Translations under genes and position numbers: made by a program
The notes under the pieces: model-generated
Databases searched by the model: none
What the model was told of the DNA's origin: nothing
The model's input: only the letters and a program-made list of their open reading frames with translations
Source of the DNA: Nonomuraea maritima
Lineage (GTDB): Bacteria > Actinomycetota > Actinomycetes > Streptosporangiales > Streptosporangiaceae
Assembly: GCF_900100395.1 (NCBI RefSeq)
Contig: NZ_FNFB01000002.1
Coordinates: 495,074 to 559,073 of the forward strand
Direction: 5' to 3'
DNA length: 64,000 nucleotides
Part shown: piece by piece, positions 25,711 to 35,405 of the stretch
Layout of the letters: every line of letters begins with the position of its first letter
Position numbering within the stretch: the stretch's first letter is position 1

Positions 25711-26498
25711 GACTGCAGGCCGCCGGCGTCAAGCTGGGGTACGGCGACCGTCTCATCGTGGACGGCCTCGACCTCGGCGTCGAGACCGGCACCGTGACGA
25801 CCATCATCGGCCCCAACGGCTGCGGCAAGTCCACCCTGTTGCGCGCCCTCGGCCGGCTGCTCAAGCCGCGCGGCGGCGAGGTGCTGCTCGACGGCAAGCG
25901 CATCGACAAGATCCCCACGCGCGAGGTGGCCAAGGTCCTCGGCATGCTGCCGCAGGCCCCCACCGCGCCCGAGGGGCTGACCGTGGCCGACCTGGTGGCG
26001 CGCGGCCGCCATCCGCACCAGACGTGGTACCGCCAGTGGTCCTCCGACGACGAGGGCGCGGTCGCGGCGGCGCTCGACATGACCGGCCTGTCCGACCTGG
26101 CGGAACGGCCCCTGGATGAGCTGTCGGGCGGTCAGCGGCAGCGGGCGTGGATCTCCATGGCCCTGGCCCAGGGCACCGACCTGCTCCTGCTCGACGAGCC
26201 GACGACGTTCCTCGACCTCGCCCACCAGGTCGAGGTGCTGGAGCTCGTACGGCACCTGCACCAGGAGGGCGGGCGGACGGTGGTCATGGTCCTGCACGAC
26301 CTCAACCTGGCCGCCCGCTACGCCGACCGGCTCGTGGCCATGCGCGGCGGCAAGGTCATCGCCTCCGGCACCCCGCACGAGGTGCTCACCGAGGACCTGC
26401 TGCGCGAGGTCTTCGAACTGGACGCCAAGGTCATCGCCGACCCGGTGGCCGGGACGCCCCTCGTCGTCCCGATCGGCCCCCTGACGGCCCGTCCCTGA
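25707..26498 (+). CDS. Iron-siderophore ABC transporter ATPase
   Basis: This 263-residue FepC/FecE-type ATPase drives the importer. The nucleotide-binding motifs are complete: Walker [10 protein letters not shown], a Q-loop near MLPQAP, signature [10 protein letters not shown], Walker [13 protein letters not shown] and the switch His in MVLHDLN. The start was set at GTG 25707, overlapping the upstream stop (GTGA), because the product then begins [13 protein letters not shown] as in homologues. It ends 5 bp from the convergent TPR gene without a visible terminator. Confidence 0.93.
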   Translation: MRLQAAGVKLGYGDRLIVDGLDLGVETGTVTTIIGPNGCGKSTLLRALGRLLKPRGGEVLLDGKRIDKIPTREVAKVLGMLPQAPTAPEGLTVADLVARGRHPHQTWYRQWSSDDEGAVAAALDMTGLSDLAERPLDELSGGQRQRAWISMALAQGTDLLLLDEPTTFLDLAHQVEVLELVRHLHQEGGRTVVMVLHDLNLAARYADRLVAMRGGKVIASGTPHEVLTEDLLREVFELDAKVIADPVAGTPLVVPIGPLTARP

Positions 26499-26503
26499 CC
26501 CGC

Positions 26504-28180
26504 TCAGAGTTCGGACAGCGCCCGCTCGACGTCCGCGTCGTCGGGAGCGAGCTGCGCGGCCCGCAGGAGGTCCTGACGGGCCTCCACGGGCCTCCCGGCG
26601 GCCCGGTGCACCAGCGAGCGGTTGAACAGCAGTTCGGGCGTCTCCTCCAGCTTCAGCGCCCGTGACAGGGCGGCCAGCGCCGTGTCGTGGTCGCCCCGCT
26701 CGTACGCCAGCTCACCCCGCCCCGCCCAGGCCGCGGCCAGGTCGGGGTCGGCCTCCAGCGCCCGGTCGAAGGCGGCGAGCGCCTCGGCGTGGCGGTGCTC
26801 GGCCAGCTCCACCTGGCCCAGCACGCACAGCAGGTGCGGGTCGCCCGGCGTCAGCGCGAGCCCCCGCTCGGCGTCCCGCCGCGCCGCCGCGAGATCGCCC
26901 GCGGCCACGTGCAGCCCGGCCCTGTTCACGTACGCGCGCGCGAACTCCGGGTCGAGCTCCAGCGTGTGGTCCAGGTCGGCGCGGGCCCCTTCCAGGTCGC
27001 CGGCGGCGTAGCGGATCTCGGAACGGTTGTAGTACGCCTCGGGGAACGGCGGGCTGAGCCGCATCACGGCCTCGTAGTCGGCGAGCGCCTCCTCCGTCCG
27101 GCCCAGCTCCTGCAGCAGGTTGCCGCGGTCGAGGTAGTAGTCGGGGTAGCCGGGGTCGGCCTCCACCGCGCGCGTGTAGTCGGCCAGCGCCTCCTCCTTG
27201 CGCCCGGCCATGGCGAGCAGCTGCCCCCGGTTGGCGTACAGGACGAGCCGGTGGATCGGGTGCTCGCCCGCGAGGTCGGTCTCGGCCAGCTCGATCGCCC
27301 GCTCCACCAGCTCCATCGCGGCGGCGTAACGACCCCTGCGCACCTCGACCAGGGCCTTGCCGTTGAGGTCGAACCCGAGGTGGAACGCGCGCTCGCGCCG
27401 GTCGGGCATCAGGGACGTGATCGTGATGGCCTCGTTGACCCAGGCCAGGGCCTCTTCCGGGTCGCGCTTCGCGTGATCGTGGTGCCGTACGAGGATCATG
27501 GCGGTGGCGTACGCGGCGGTGGCGCGGTACCGCGGATGCGTGCTCCTGCGCCTGACCCGGTCGTAGAGCTCGCGGGCCTCCTCCTCGCGCTCGATCGCCT
27601 CCAGCGACGCCGCCACGCGCAGCAGCAGCCGCTCCCACGCCTCGGGGTCGTCCTCGTACGCCCGGCCGCGCAGCGCCTCCAGCCCCGCCTCGGCCATGGC
27701 GTGGTGGAACCCCTCGTCGCGGTAGCGGTCGAAGTCGGCGGCGAACGGCCCCCGTCCGGGAGCCGACGGCCCCTCCTCGATCACGAGCAGCGCGGGGTCG
27801 ACCCGGCGGCGCAGGACGGCGAGCAGTTCGGTGTCGGTGGGGTCCGCCTCGTCCAGGTTGGCGACGGTGACGGTGAGCGGGCCCGCGTCGGTGAGGTGGT
27901 CGCGGACGAACTCGGCCAGGCCGTTGGCGAGCCTGAGGGTGCGCCGGGCCCCGGGCACGAGGACGCGCTGCTCCCTGGGCAGGGAGTCGGCCAGCGAGCG
28001 TCTGCGGGCCGGCACGGAGCCGTGCAGGCCGGGCGCCACGGCGCGGATCTCGATGTCGTGCCGGGTGACCAGGTCGGGTCGGCGCTCCAGCGCCGGGGGT
28101 ACCAGGTGCGCGAGCAGCGCCGCGCCCATCGTGTAAGGGCCGCCGATGCGGCGGTCCGCGTCAAGGAAGATCGTCTTCAC
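26504..28180 (-). CDS. TPR-repeat protein downstream of a small peptide ORF
   Basis: This 558-residue cytoplasmic protein is probably a scaffold or peptide receptor. Residues 1-150 form a distinct domain opening KTIFLDADRRIGGPYTMGAALLAHLVP; I do not recognise it. From about residue 190 at least eight TPR units follow, most clear after residue 300 (ALADYTRAVEADPGYPDYYLDRGNLLQELG; similar units recur about every 34 residues). It has no DNA-binding or membrane segment. GTG 28180 starts the gene 64 bp after the stop of a 24-codon ORF, with a strong hairpin between. TPR proteins bind short peptides in RRNPP systems of Firmicutes; a parallel here is only inference. Confidence 0.75.
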   Translation of the reverse strand: MKTIFLDADRRIGGPYTMGAALLAHLVPPALERRPDLVTRHDIEIRAVAPGLHGSVPARRRSLADSLPREQRVLVPGARRTLRLANGLAEFVRDHLTDAGPLTVTVANLDEADPTDTELLAVLRRRVDPALLVIEEGPSAPGRGPFAADFDRYRDEGFHHAMAEAGLEALRGRAYEDDPEAWERLLLRVAASLEAIEREEEARELYDRVRRRSTHPRYRATAAYATAMILVRHHDHAKRDPEEALAWVNEAITITSLMPDRRERAFHLGFDLNGKALVEVRRGRYAAAMELVERAIELAETDLAGEHPIHRLVLYANRGQLLAMAGRKEEALADYTRAVEADPGYPDYYLDRGNLLQELGRTEEALADYEAVMRLSPPFPEAYYNRSEIRYAAGDLEGARADLDHTLELDPEFARAYVNRAGLHVAAGDLAAARRDAERGLALTPGDPHLLCVLGQVELAEHRHAEALAAFDRALEADPDLAAAWAGRGELAYERGDHDTALAALSRALKLEETPELLFNRSLVHRAAGRPVEARQDLLRAAQLAPDDADVERALSEL

Positions 28181-28206
28181 ACGGTGCCTTTTCCGTGGTC
28201 CGGGAC

Positions 28207-28237
28207 GGCCGGCGTCCGCGCGCAGAGGACGCCGGCC
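28207..28237 (-). terminator. Hairpin between the small peptide ORF and the TPR gene
   Basis: A perfect 11-bp stem (GGCCGGCGTCC / GGACGCCGGCC) with a 9-nt loop sits 8 nt after the peptide stop. It could attenuate readthrough so that the peptide is made in excess over the TPR protein. Confidence 0.6.
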
Positions 28238-28244
28238 TGCTGAC

Positions 28245-28319
28245 TCAGCCGCAGTGCCGCGGTGCAGCCGCGGCGGTCGGCTTCACGGTTCCTGGCCGGT
28301 GAACAACGATCTTCTTCAT
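28245..28319 (-). CDS. Small peptide ORF, 24 residues, candidate signal or precursor peptide
   Basis: ATG 28319 follows a good AGAGGG ribosome site at 5-6 nt. The product starts MKKIVVHRPGTVKPT and ends with an alanine-rich stretch and PRHCG. It is basic at the N-terminus with a single Cys next to the terminal Gly. I cannot assign a family. The gene lies immediately upstream of the TPR gene on the same strand, with a hairpin in between and AT-rich dyads upstream. A ribosomally made peptide sensed or processed with the TPR protein is a reasonable hypothesis. Chance occurrence is possible because of its length. Confidence 0.5.
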   Translation of the reverse strand: MKKIVVHRPGTVKPTAAAAPRHCG

Positions 28320-28391
28320 GTGCGCCCTCTCGCCTTTGTGCGGGATCGAACGATCATTGATGACCGATACATGTGACCACAGACAAAAGCC

Positions 28392-28438
28392 CCAGATCAA
28401 TGTTTATCTGGTAATGGCTAATTCACCGGTACTTAAGT
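28392..28438. promoter_or_regulatory. AT-rich dyads upstream of the peptide-TPR unit
   Basis: CCAGAT-N8-ATCTGG (28392-28411) and the perfect palindrome ACTTAAGT (28431-28438) lie in an unusually AT-rich stretch, 73-120 bp before the peptide start. They are operator candidates. No convincing -10 or -35 was found. Confidence 0.4.
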
Positions 28439-28450
28439 GCTATCCGTAAC

Positions 28451-29629
28451 CTAATCGCCCAGAATCGCGTCGACGAAAACCTCGGGATCGAACGGCGCGA
28501 GGTCGTCAGGACCCTCGCCCAGACCCACGAGTTTCACCGGCACCCCCAGCTCCCGCTGCACCGAGATGACGATGCCGCCCTTGGCCGTGCCGTCGAGCTT
28601 GGTCAGCGCGATGCCCGTGATGTTGACCGCCTCGGCGAACACCTGTGCCTGGCGCATGCCGTTCTGGCCGGTGGTGGCGTCGAGGACGAGCAGCACCTCG
28701 TCGACGGTGGCCTTCTTCTCGATGACCCGCTTGACCTTGCCCAGCTCGTCCATGAGGCCGGTCTTGGTGTGCAGGCGGCCCGCGGTGTCGACGATGACGA
28801 CGTCGACCTTCTCCTCGATGCCCCGGGCGACCGCGTCGAACGCCACGGAGGCCGGGTCGCCGCCCTCGGGACCGCGCACCGTGTCGGCGCCGACCCGCTC
28901 GCCCCACGTCTGCAGCTGGTCGGCCGCCGCCGCGCGGAAGGTGTCGGCCGCGCCGAGCACGACCTTCCTGCCGTCACCGATGAGGGACCGCGCGAGCTTG
29001 CCCGTGGTGGTGGTCTTGCCGGTGCCGTTGACGCCCACGACCAGCACGACCGCCGGCCGCTCGCCGTGCGGGCTCACCCTGAGCGTGCGGTCGAGGTCGG
29101 GGTTGATCTGGGCGAGCAGCTGCTCGCGCAGCAGCCCGCGAACCTCGTCATGGGTACGGCTGCCGAGCACCTTCACCCGGGTGCGCAGCTCCTCCACGAC
29201 GGCCTGGGTGGGCGCGACGCCCACGTCGGCCGTGATCAGGCTCTCCTCGATCTCGTCCCAGACGTCGTCGTCGAGCCGGTCGCGCGACAGCAGCTCCAGC
29301 AGACCGCGGCCGAGCGTGCTCTGCGAACGGGCCAGGCGCGAGCGCAGCCTGACCATCCGGCCCGCCGACGGCGGCGGAACCTCGATCTCGGGCTCCACCA
29401 CGACCGGCTCGGCCGGCTTGACCGGCGGCGGGAGCGTGGTGGTGGCGCCCTCGCCCTCCTCGCCCGCCGCGGCGGGCCGCTTCTCCTCCTCCTCGGGAAG
29501 CGCGGGGGCCTCGGGCGGCAGAACGGGAGGCGGAGCCTTCCGGCCCGGCCGGAAATACAGGAAGAGACCGCCGATCACCAACAGGGCGACGACGGCCACG
29601 ATCACAATGACGCCGAGGTAACCATCCAC
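28451..29629 (-). CDS. ftsY: Signal recognition particle receptor FtsY
   Basis: This 392-residue SRP receptor GTPase delivers ribosome-nascent chain complexes to SecYEG. It has an N-terminal membrane anchor (YLGVIVIVAVVALLVIGGLFLYF), a proline/glutamate-rich linker to about residue 90, then the NG domain with GVNGTGKTTT, the insertion-box region, DTAGRLHTK and TKLDGTAKGG. The actinobacterial form with an N-terminal transmembrane helix is typical. ATG 29629 starts the gene. It follows smc by 53 bp on the same strand, the conserved smc-ftsY order. Confidence 0.96.
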   Translation of the reverse strand: MDGYLGVIVIVAVVALLVIGGLFLYFRPGRKAPPPVLPPEAPALPEEEEKRPAAAGEEGEGATTTLPPPVKPAEPVVVEPEIEVPPPSAGRMVRLRSRLARSQSTLGRGLLELLSRDRLDDDVWDEIEESLITADVGVAPTQAVVEELRTRVKVLGSRTHDEVRGLLREQLLAQINPDLDRTLRVSPHGERPAVVLVVGVNGTGKTTTTGKLARSLIGDGRKVVLGAADTFRAAAADQLQTWGERVGADTVRGPEGGDPASVAFDAVARGIEEKVDVVIVDTAGRLHTKTGLMDELGKVKRVIEKKATVDEVLLVLDATTGQNGMRQAQVFAEAVNITGIALTKLDGTAKGGIVISVQRELGVPVKLVGLGEGPDDLAPFDPEVFVDAILGD

Positions 29630-29682
29630 AAGACGTCAGTTTTCCAGATCGACCGACATGGTCATGCCCAAGGCCACACCGA

Positions 29683-32600
29683 TCAGGCGGTTTCGCGCTC
29701 CCGCAGCCGCTGACTGACCACCTGCGTGACGCCGTCGCCGCGCATCGACACGCCATAGAGCGCGTCGGCGATCTCCATCGTGCGTTTGTTGTGAGTGATC
29801 ACTATCAACTGTGAACTCTGCCGCAATTCCTCGAAAAGCGTCAGCAGCCGCTGGGTGTTGGTGTCGTCGAGCGCGGCCTCGACCTCGTCCATCACGTAGA
29901 ACGGCGACGGCCGGGCCTTGAAGATCGACACCAGGAACGCCACCGCCGTGAGCGAGCGCTCGCCGCCCGACAGCAGCGACAGCCGCTTGACCTTCTTGCC
30001 CGGCGGACGCGCCTCCACCTCGATGCCCGTGGTCAGCATGTCGGACGGGTCGGTGAGCACCAGCTTGCCCTCGCCGCCGGGGAACACCCGGGTGAAGATC
30101 TCCTCGAACTCCCTGGCGACGTCCTCGTACGCCGAGGCGAACATCTGCTCGACCCGCTCGTCGACCTCCTTGACCACGGTCATCAGGTCGCGCCGGGTCT
30201 TCTTGAGGTCTTCGAGCTGGGAGTTGAGGAACGCGTGCCGCTCCTCCAGCGCCGCGAACTCCTCCAGCGCGAGCGGGTTGACCTTGCCGAGCTGGGTCAT
30301 CTGCCGCTCGGCCGCCCTGGCCCGCTTCTCCTGCTCCTCCCGCACGTACGGCACCGGCGGGTCGCCGGGCACGGGCGCGTCGGGGCCGTACTCGGAGATC
30401 AGCGTCTCGACCTCGACGCCGAACTCCTCCAGCGCCCGCTGCTCCATCTGCTCCAGCCGCAGCCGCTGCTCGGTGCGGGCCACCTCGTTGCCGTGCACCC
30501 GGTTGACCAGCTTGTCGAGCTCCTGGCCGAGCTCGCGGACGCGCAGGCGTACCTGCTTGAGCTCGGCGTCGACGGCCACCCGCGCGAGGTCGGCCTCGTC
30601 GCGCTCCCTGGAGGCCAGCTGGACGGACCCGGCGAGCGCCGCGAGCACCTGCTTGGCGCCCTTGCTGACGGCCTCGGCCAGCGCCGCCTGGCGCCTGCGC
30701 CGGGCGCGCCGCTCGGCCGCCCTGGCGCGTTCCTCGCGCTCGCGCCGGGCCGCGCGCAGCAGCCCGTCGGCGCGCCCCTCGACGCCCTTGACCCGCTCCT
30801 CCGCGGTACGGACCTGCAGCCGGATGTCCATCTCGCGCTGCCGGGCGAGCTCGCACGCGGCCGCCAGCTCGTCGCGCAGGTCGGTGGTGGGCTCCGCCTC
30901 GAGTTCCTGGGCGTATTCGGCCTCGGCCAGCCGGACCTCCAGCTCGGCCAGCTCCTCCAGCCCTTCGTCGCGGGCCGCCTCGGCTCTGGTCACGCTCGCG
31001 GCCAGGCGCTCGGCCTCGGCGCGCGCGGCGCCCGCGGCGGCCTCGAGCTGGGCCAGCCGTCTGGCCGTCGCGGCGGCGCGCTGGTCGGCCTCGCGCTGGC
31101 GGCTCCTGACCTGGTCGAGCGCGCCCTGGGCGGCGCTCACACCGGCCTGGGCGGTGGTGACGGCGTGCTGCGCCTCGCCGACGCGCGCCTGCGCGGACTC
31201 CAGCGCGCTCTGGGCGGCCTGCTCACGGGCGACGGCCTCGTCGAGGGCCACGAGGGTCTCCTCGGCCCGCGCCTCGGCCTCCTCCAGGTGCTTGACGGCC
31301 TCGTCGAGCGCGGCCCGCACCTGCAGCACGGACGTGCCGCCGTCGGACCCGCCCTCGGCCACGTGCGCTCCGACAAGGTCACCGGCCCTGGTGACGGCGC
31401 GCAGCTCCGGGTGGCGCTCGACGAGTGCCCGCGCGGCGTCGAGGTCGTCGACGACCGCCACCCCGTCGAGTACGTGCCCCACGGCCGCCCGTAGCTCCTC
31501 GGGAACCGTCACGAACTCCGCGACCCACCGGCTCCCCTCAGGGGCGTCACCGAGCGGGGCGTCCGCCGCGCGGTCGCCGGCGACCAGCAGGGTCGCCCGC
31601 CCCGCGCCGCGGTCGCGCAGCAGGTCGAGGGCTTCCACGGCGCTGCCGAGGCTCCGTACGGTGATCGCCTCGGCGACCGGCCCCAGCACGGCGGCGACGG
31701 CGAGCTCGGCACCCGGCGTGACCTGCGTCGCGGCCGCCAGCGGCCCCAGCACCCCGGCGAGACCGGCCTCCAGCAGCGCGGCCCCGCCGTCGCCCTTGGC
31801 CAGCCCCAGCTCCAGTGCCTCGCGCCGGGCGGCGAGCGCGGCCACGGCGCGCTGGGCCTCCTGGTCGGCGGCCCGCGCGGTGCTCACCGCCGCCTTGGCC
31901 TCGCGCAGGGCGGCGCGCGGCGCGTCGAGGCCCGACGTGGCCTCCTCCAGCCCGGCGCGCGCCTCGTCGGCGACCGCCTTGGCCTCCTCGACCATGGCCT
32001 GCGCGGTGGCGAGCTCGTCGGCGAGCGCCGGGTCGGCGGCCGGCTCCTCCAGCCGCTGCGCCTCCAGGTCTTCCCCTGCTCGCCGCTCCCGCTCGCCGGC
32101 GTCGGCGAGCGCCTGCCGCAGGCGGCCGATCTCGTCCTCGGCGGCCCTGGCCCGGCTCCGTACGGAATCGACCTGGCCGCGCAGCTTGGCCAGCCCCTCG
32201 CGGCGGTCGGCGGCGGCCCGAGCGGCCAGGGCGAGCCGCTGCGCCTCGGCGCTCAGCTCGGCCTCGGCGGCGGACCTGCGCTGCACCGCCTCCTCCAGCA
32301 GCTCCCGCGCCTGGTCGAGCTCGGCCTGCATCATCTGCTCGCCCTCGCGCACCTCGGCCGCCTCGCGCTCGAGGTCTTCCGGGTCGCGGCCGCGGCGCTC
32401 GATGGCGGCGGCGTCAAGGGCGTGCCGGTGGCGTTCGGCGGCCAGCTGTTCGAGGCCGCTGATCCGCTCGCGCAGCGACGACAGCCGGAAGTACGTCTCC
32501 TGCGCCGCCGCGAGCCGCGGCTGGGCCTCGGCCTCGGCGGCCTCCAGAGCGGCCTCGCGCTGCTGCCCCTCGCCCAGCTCCGCCTCGACCTGGCGGCGGC

Positions 32601-33360
32601 GTTCCGAGATCGCGGCCTCGTCGGCCGCCTCGCGCTCCAGCGTGAGGCGCAGGGTCCACACGTCGTCGGCGAGCAGCCGCAGCCGGGCGTCGCGCAGGTC
32701 GGCCTGGATGACGGCGGCCTTACGGGCGATCTCGGCCTGGCGGCCCAGCGGCTTGAGCTGGCGGCGCAGCTCGGTGGCGAGGTCCTGCACGCGCGTGAGG
32801 TTGGCCTGCATCGCGTCGAGCTTGCGCAGCGCCTTCTCCTTGCGCTTGCGGTGCTTCAGTACGCCCGCGGCCTCCTCGATGAAGGCCCTGCGGTCTTCAG
32901 GGCCCGCGTGCAACACCGTGTCGAGCTGCCCCTGCCCGACGATGACGTGCATCTCACGGCCGATGCCGGAGTCGGACAGCAGCTCCTGGATGTCGAGCAG
33001 GCGGCAGGTGTCGCCGTTGATCGCGTATTCGCTCTGCCCCGACCGGAACATCAGCCGGCTGATCGTGACCTCGGTGTAGTCGATGGGGAGGGCGCCGTCG
33101 GAGTTGTCGATCGTCAGCGTCACCTCGGCGCGGCCGAGCGGCGGCCGGGACGACGTGCCGGCGAAGATGACGTCCTCCATCTTGCCGCCGCGCAGCGACT
33201 TGGCGCTGTGCTCGCCCATCACCCAGGCGAGTGCGTCGACGACGTTGGACTTGCCTGAGCCGTTGGGCCCGACCACACAGGTGATGCCCGGCTCGAAACG
33301 CAGCGCGGTCGCGGAGGCGAAGGACTTGAAGCCACGCAGGGTCAGGGTCTTCAGATACAC
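29683..33360 (-). CDS. smc: Chromosome segregation protein SMC
   Basis: This 1225-residue condensin ATPase works with ScpA and ScpB to compact and segregate the nucleoid. The N-terminal head has Walker A GPNGSGKSN and the R-loop MGEHSAKSLRGGKMEDVIF. Two long coiled-coil arms flank a hinge around residues 530-660. The C-terminal head has the signature LSGGERSLTAVAFL and Walker B FYVMDEVEAALDD. GTG 33360 was chosen because the product then starts YLKTLTLRGFKSFAS, as in homologues, and AGGAGAAGGGGG precedes it. The length is standard. Confidence 0.96.
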   Translation of the reverse strand: MYLKTLTLRGFKSFASATALRFEPGITCVVGPNGSGKSNVVDALAWVMGEHSAKSLRGGKMEDVIFAGTSSRPPLGRAEVTLTIDNSDGALPIDYTEVTISRLMFRSGQSEYAINGDTCRLLDIQELLSDSGIGREMHVIVGQGQLDTVLHAGPEDRRAFIEEAAGVLKHRKRKEKALRKLDAMQANLTRVQDLATELRRQLKPLGRQAEIARKAAVIQADLRDARLRLLADDVWTLRLTLEREAADEAAISERRRQVEAELGEGQQREAALEAAEAEAQPRLAAAQETYFRLSSLRERISGLEQLAAERHRHALDAAAIERRGRDPEDLEREAAEVREGEQMMQAELDQARELLEEAVQRRSAAEAELSAEAQRLALAARAAADRREGLAKLRGQVDSVRSRARAAEDEIGRLRQALADAGERERRAGEDLEAQRLEEPAADPALADELATAQAMVEEAKAVADEARAGLEEATSGLDAPRAALREAKAAVSTARAADQEAQRAVAALAARREALELGLAKGDGGAALLEAGLAGVLGPLAAATQVTPGAELAVAAVLGPVAEAITVRSLGSAVEALDLLRDRGAGRATLLVAGDRAADAPLGDAPEGSRWVAEFVTVPEELRAAVGHVLDGVAVVDDLDAARALVERHPELRAVTRAGDLVGAHVAEGGSDGGTSVLQVRAALDEAVKHLEEAEARAEETLVALDEAVAREQAAQSALESAQARVGEAQHAVTTAQAGVSAAQGALDQVRSRQREADQRAAATARRLAQLEAAAGAARAEAERLAASVTRAEAARDEGLEELAELEVRLAEAEYAQELEAEPTTDLRDELAAACELARQREMDIRLQVRTAEERVKGVEGRADGLLRAARREREERARAAERRARRRRQAALAEAVSKGAKQVLAALAGSVQLASRERDEADLARVAVDAELKQVRLRVRELGQELDKLVNRVHGNEVARTEQRLRLEQMEQRALEEFGVEVETLISEYGPDAPVPGDPPVPYVREEQEKRARAAERQMTQLGKVNPLALEEFAALEERHAFLNSQLEDLKKTRRDLMTVVKEVDERVEQMFASAYEDVAREFEEIFTRVFPGGEGKLVLTDPSDMLTTGIEVEARPPGKKVKRLSLLSGGERSLTAVAFLVSIFKARPSPFYVMDEVEAALDDTNTQRLLTLFEELRQSSQLIVITHNKRTMEIADALYGVSMRGDGVTQVVSQRLRERETA

Positions 33361-33524
33361 CAGCGGCCCCCTTCTCCTGTACGGACATCGGAGAAGCCTA
33401 CTGGTCATCGCCGACGTCGGCGGAAAAGGCGGCCGAGCACGCCGGAGTTACGGCCCACCGGAAGTGATCACACAGTGAATTCCATGGCTCTGCCGTGACC
33501 GTGAATTTCCGTGGGCAAATAACA

Positions 33525-33549
33525 AGGGACGTCTCACCGAGACGTCCCT
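33525..33549 (-). terminator. Intrinsic terminator of the small coiled-coil gene
   Basis: An 11-bp stem (AGGGACGTCTC / GAGACGTCCCT) with a 3-nt loop is followed on the minus strand by TGTTATTT. It lies 22 bp after the stop of 33572-33766. The rest of 33361-33571 shows no gene. Confidence 0.75.
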
Positions 33550-33571
33550 GGGTCTTGCGCTCCGATCACTC

Positions 33572-33766
33572 TCAGGTGAGTGCCGGCTCGCGCTCCTGCA
33601 CGCGGCTTAGCGCCTCGTCGCGGGTCTGCGCTGCAAGAGCGTCGTTCGTGGCCTGAAGTCGGATGAGTTCTGCCTCCAGATCCCGGATACGCTGCTGCAG
33701 GCGGCGCATCTCCGAGACCATACGAGGGTCAGGACCGCCGACGTGGCCGAGTAGAGCCTTCGCCAT
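33572..33766 (-). CDS. Small conserved coiled-coil protein
   Basis: This 64-residue protein opens MAKALLGHVGGPDPRMVSEM and continues as one amphipathic helix (RRLQQRIRDLEAELIRLQATNDALAA), so a short coiled coil is likely. Very similar small proteins are conserved beside smc-mutM in actinomycetes; their function is unknown. ATG 33766 follows GGAGGACC. A TATAGT -10 element at 33924-33929 would give a long 5' leader of about 150 nt. The gene has its own terminator, so it seems to be a separate transcription unit. Confidence 0.75.
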   Translation of the reverse strand: MAKALLGHVGGPDPRMVSEMRRLQQRIRDLEAELIRLQATNDALAAQTRDEALSRVQEREPALT

Positions 33767-33923
33767 GGTAAAGGGTCCTCCACGCTGAGTGACCAGACTG
33801 GTTCGCGCACTTCTGTTCCGCGGGAGGGGTGCGCGTGGTACCTAACAAGAGTCGCACCGGCAGTGTGGGCGGTCAAGTCGATCGAACCGCTGAGCCCCTA
33901 CTGATGGGCACTCCCGACATACA

Positions 33924-33929
33924 ACTATA
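33924..33929 (-). promoter_or_regulatory. -10 element upstream of the small coiled-coil gene
   Basis: TATAGT on the minus strand with TCGTCA 16 bp upstream is a reasonable promoter. It implies a leader of about 150 nt before ATG 33766. Confidence 0.4.
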
Positions 33930-33957
33930 CCCTATTTGGTCTGTTTGACGAAATCGC

Positions 33958-34242
33958 CTACCGCTCTACAAAGCTGGTCAAACTACCTCGGGCTTCGCTC
34001 CAGCGTTCTACCACTCCATCCACCCTGCCCGGCGTGTCGCAACCCCTCAGCAACTCCAGCAGCTTGACGCACGCCTCCCTCGGGCCTTCCGCGACCACCT
34101 CGACCCGGCCGTCGGCGGCGTTGCGCGCCCAGCCCACCAGACCGAGCTCCAGCGCCCGCGAACGGGTCCACCAACGGAACCCCACGCCCTGGACCCTGCC
34201 ACGCACCCACGCGTTCAGCCGGACGTCCGTGACGTCGCCCAT
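33958..34242 (-). CDS. acyP: Acylphosphatase
   Basis: This 94-residue ferredoxin-fold enzyme hydrolyses acyl phosphates. The catalytic loop [11 protein letters not shown] supplies the phosphate-binding Arg, and the catalytic Asn lies in [17 protein letters not shown]. The size is exactly that of the family. ATG 34242 was chosen over the longer open frame because the preceding residues have no similarity. It is downstream of mutM on the same strand, 144 bp away, in the order usual for actinomycetes. Confidence 0.92.
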   Translation of the reverse strand: MGDVTDVRLNAWVRGRVQGVGFRWWTRSRALELGLVGWARNAADGRVEVVAEGPREACVKLLELLRGCDTPGRVDGVVERWSEARGSLTSFVER

Positions 34243-34386
34243 CACCACTCCCTCGGATGCCTCGCCACCTGCGGTTTCTCCGCGAACCCGGCCGCCGCAC
34301 CGGGCGTTCCTGCTCCGTGGCCACCTTACCGGCCAGGAATCGGACGTCCCGAAGCCCTCACGCACGGTGATCTCACGCGGCCGGCG

Positions 34387-35232
34387 TCAGCGCGGCGGCC
34401 GCTGGCACCTGGGGCAGGAGTAGGAGGAACGGTTCATGAACGCCTCGCGCCTGATCGGGGTGCCGCACCGCGAGCACGGCAGGTCACGCCGCCCGTACGC
34501 CTCCAGCGAGCGGTCGAAGTAGCCGCTCTCACCGTTGACGTTGACGTACAGGCTGTCGAACGACGTGCCGCCCTGCTCCAGCGCCGAGCCCATGACCGTG
34601 CGGATCGCGGCGACGAGTTCGGCCACCTTCGGCCGGGTGAGCGTCTCCGTGGGACGCGCCCAGTGCAGCCGGGCGATCCACAGGGCCTCGTCGGCGTAGA
34701 TGTTGCCGACCCCGCTGATCAGCGACTGGTCGAGCAGCGCCCGCTTGATCTCCGTACGCTTCGCCCGCAGTCTCCTGGCGAACTCCGCCTCGTCGAACGC
34801 CGGCTCGAACGGGTCGGGCGCGATGTGCGCGATCGGCTCGGGGATGCCGCCGCGCAGCGGGGCGAGCATGACGTGCCCGAACGTCCGCTGGTCGACGAAC
34901 CTCAGGTCGGGGCCGCCGTCCTCGAAGCGCAGGCGTACGCGCAGATGCCGCTCCAGCGGCGAGTCAGGGGCGACGACCAGCAGCTGCCCGCTCATCCCCA
35001 GGTGGGCCATGAGGGCCTCATCGGCGCCCGACAGGGGCAGCCACAGGTATTTGCCGCGACGCTCGGCCGACAGCACCGCGCGGCCCTTCAGGCGGGCGGC
35101 GAACTCGTCGGCTCCTGGAAGGTGACGCCGGATCGCGCGCGGGTGCAGCACCTCGGCCGAGGCGATCTCGCGCCCGACCACCCACTGCGCGAGGCCACGC
35201 CTGACGACCTCGACCTCCGGCAGCTCCGGCAC
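34387..35232 (-). CDS. mutM: Formamidopyrimidine-DNA glycosylase (MutM/Fpg)
   Basis: This 281-residue base-excision repair enzyme removes 8-oxoguanine and formamidopyrimidines and cuts the strand by beta,delta-elimination. The start at GTG 35232 gives the essential N-terminal Pro-Glu ([13 protein letters not shown]), whose proline is the nucleophile after Met removal. The helix-two-turn-helix [12 protein letters not shown] and the C-terminal zinc finger ([15 protein letters not shown]) are intact. A longer frame upstream cannot be real because Pro2 must be at the N-terminus. It sits after rnc, a conserved order. Confidence 0.96.
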   Translation of the reverse strand: MPELPEVEVVRRGLAQWVVGREIASAEVLHPRAIRRHLPGADEFAARLKGRAVLSAERRGKYLWLPLSGADEALMAHLGMSGQLLVVAPDSPLERHLRVRLRFEDGGPDLRFVDQRTFGHVMLAPLRGGIPEPIAHIAPDPFEPAFDEAEFARRLRAKRTEIKRALLDQSLISGVGNIYADEALWIARLHWARPTETLTRPKVAELVAAIRTVMGSALEQGGTSFDSLYVNVNGESGYFDRSLEAYGRRDLPCSRCGTPIRREAFMNRSSYSCPRCQRPPR

Positions 35233-35405
35233 TTCGGACCTCGCCCTCTCATCAGGACCGCCCCGCGGCCCGTTCATCACCGTCCACCACAACGCCCACG
35301 CCATCGGCGGGCTTCCCGCGCGGCAACCCTCCCACGACGGGACTGCGGTGGCCATCCCCACAACCGGGGTTCCCGTGGCGGGCGCGGCCGGTGAGGGCGG
35401 GTGGG

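Noticed and set aside
29918-33079. A plus-strand open frame of over 1000 codons opposite smc
   Set aside because: Its product is almost all Ser, Ala and Arg, the expected mirror of the smc coiled coil. No domain or start signal is present.
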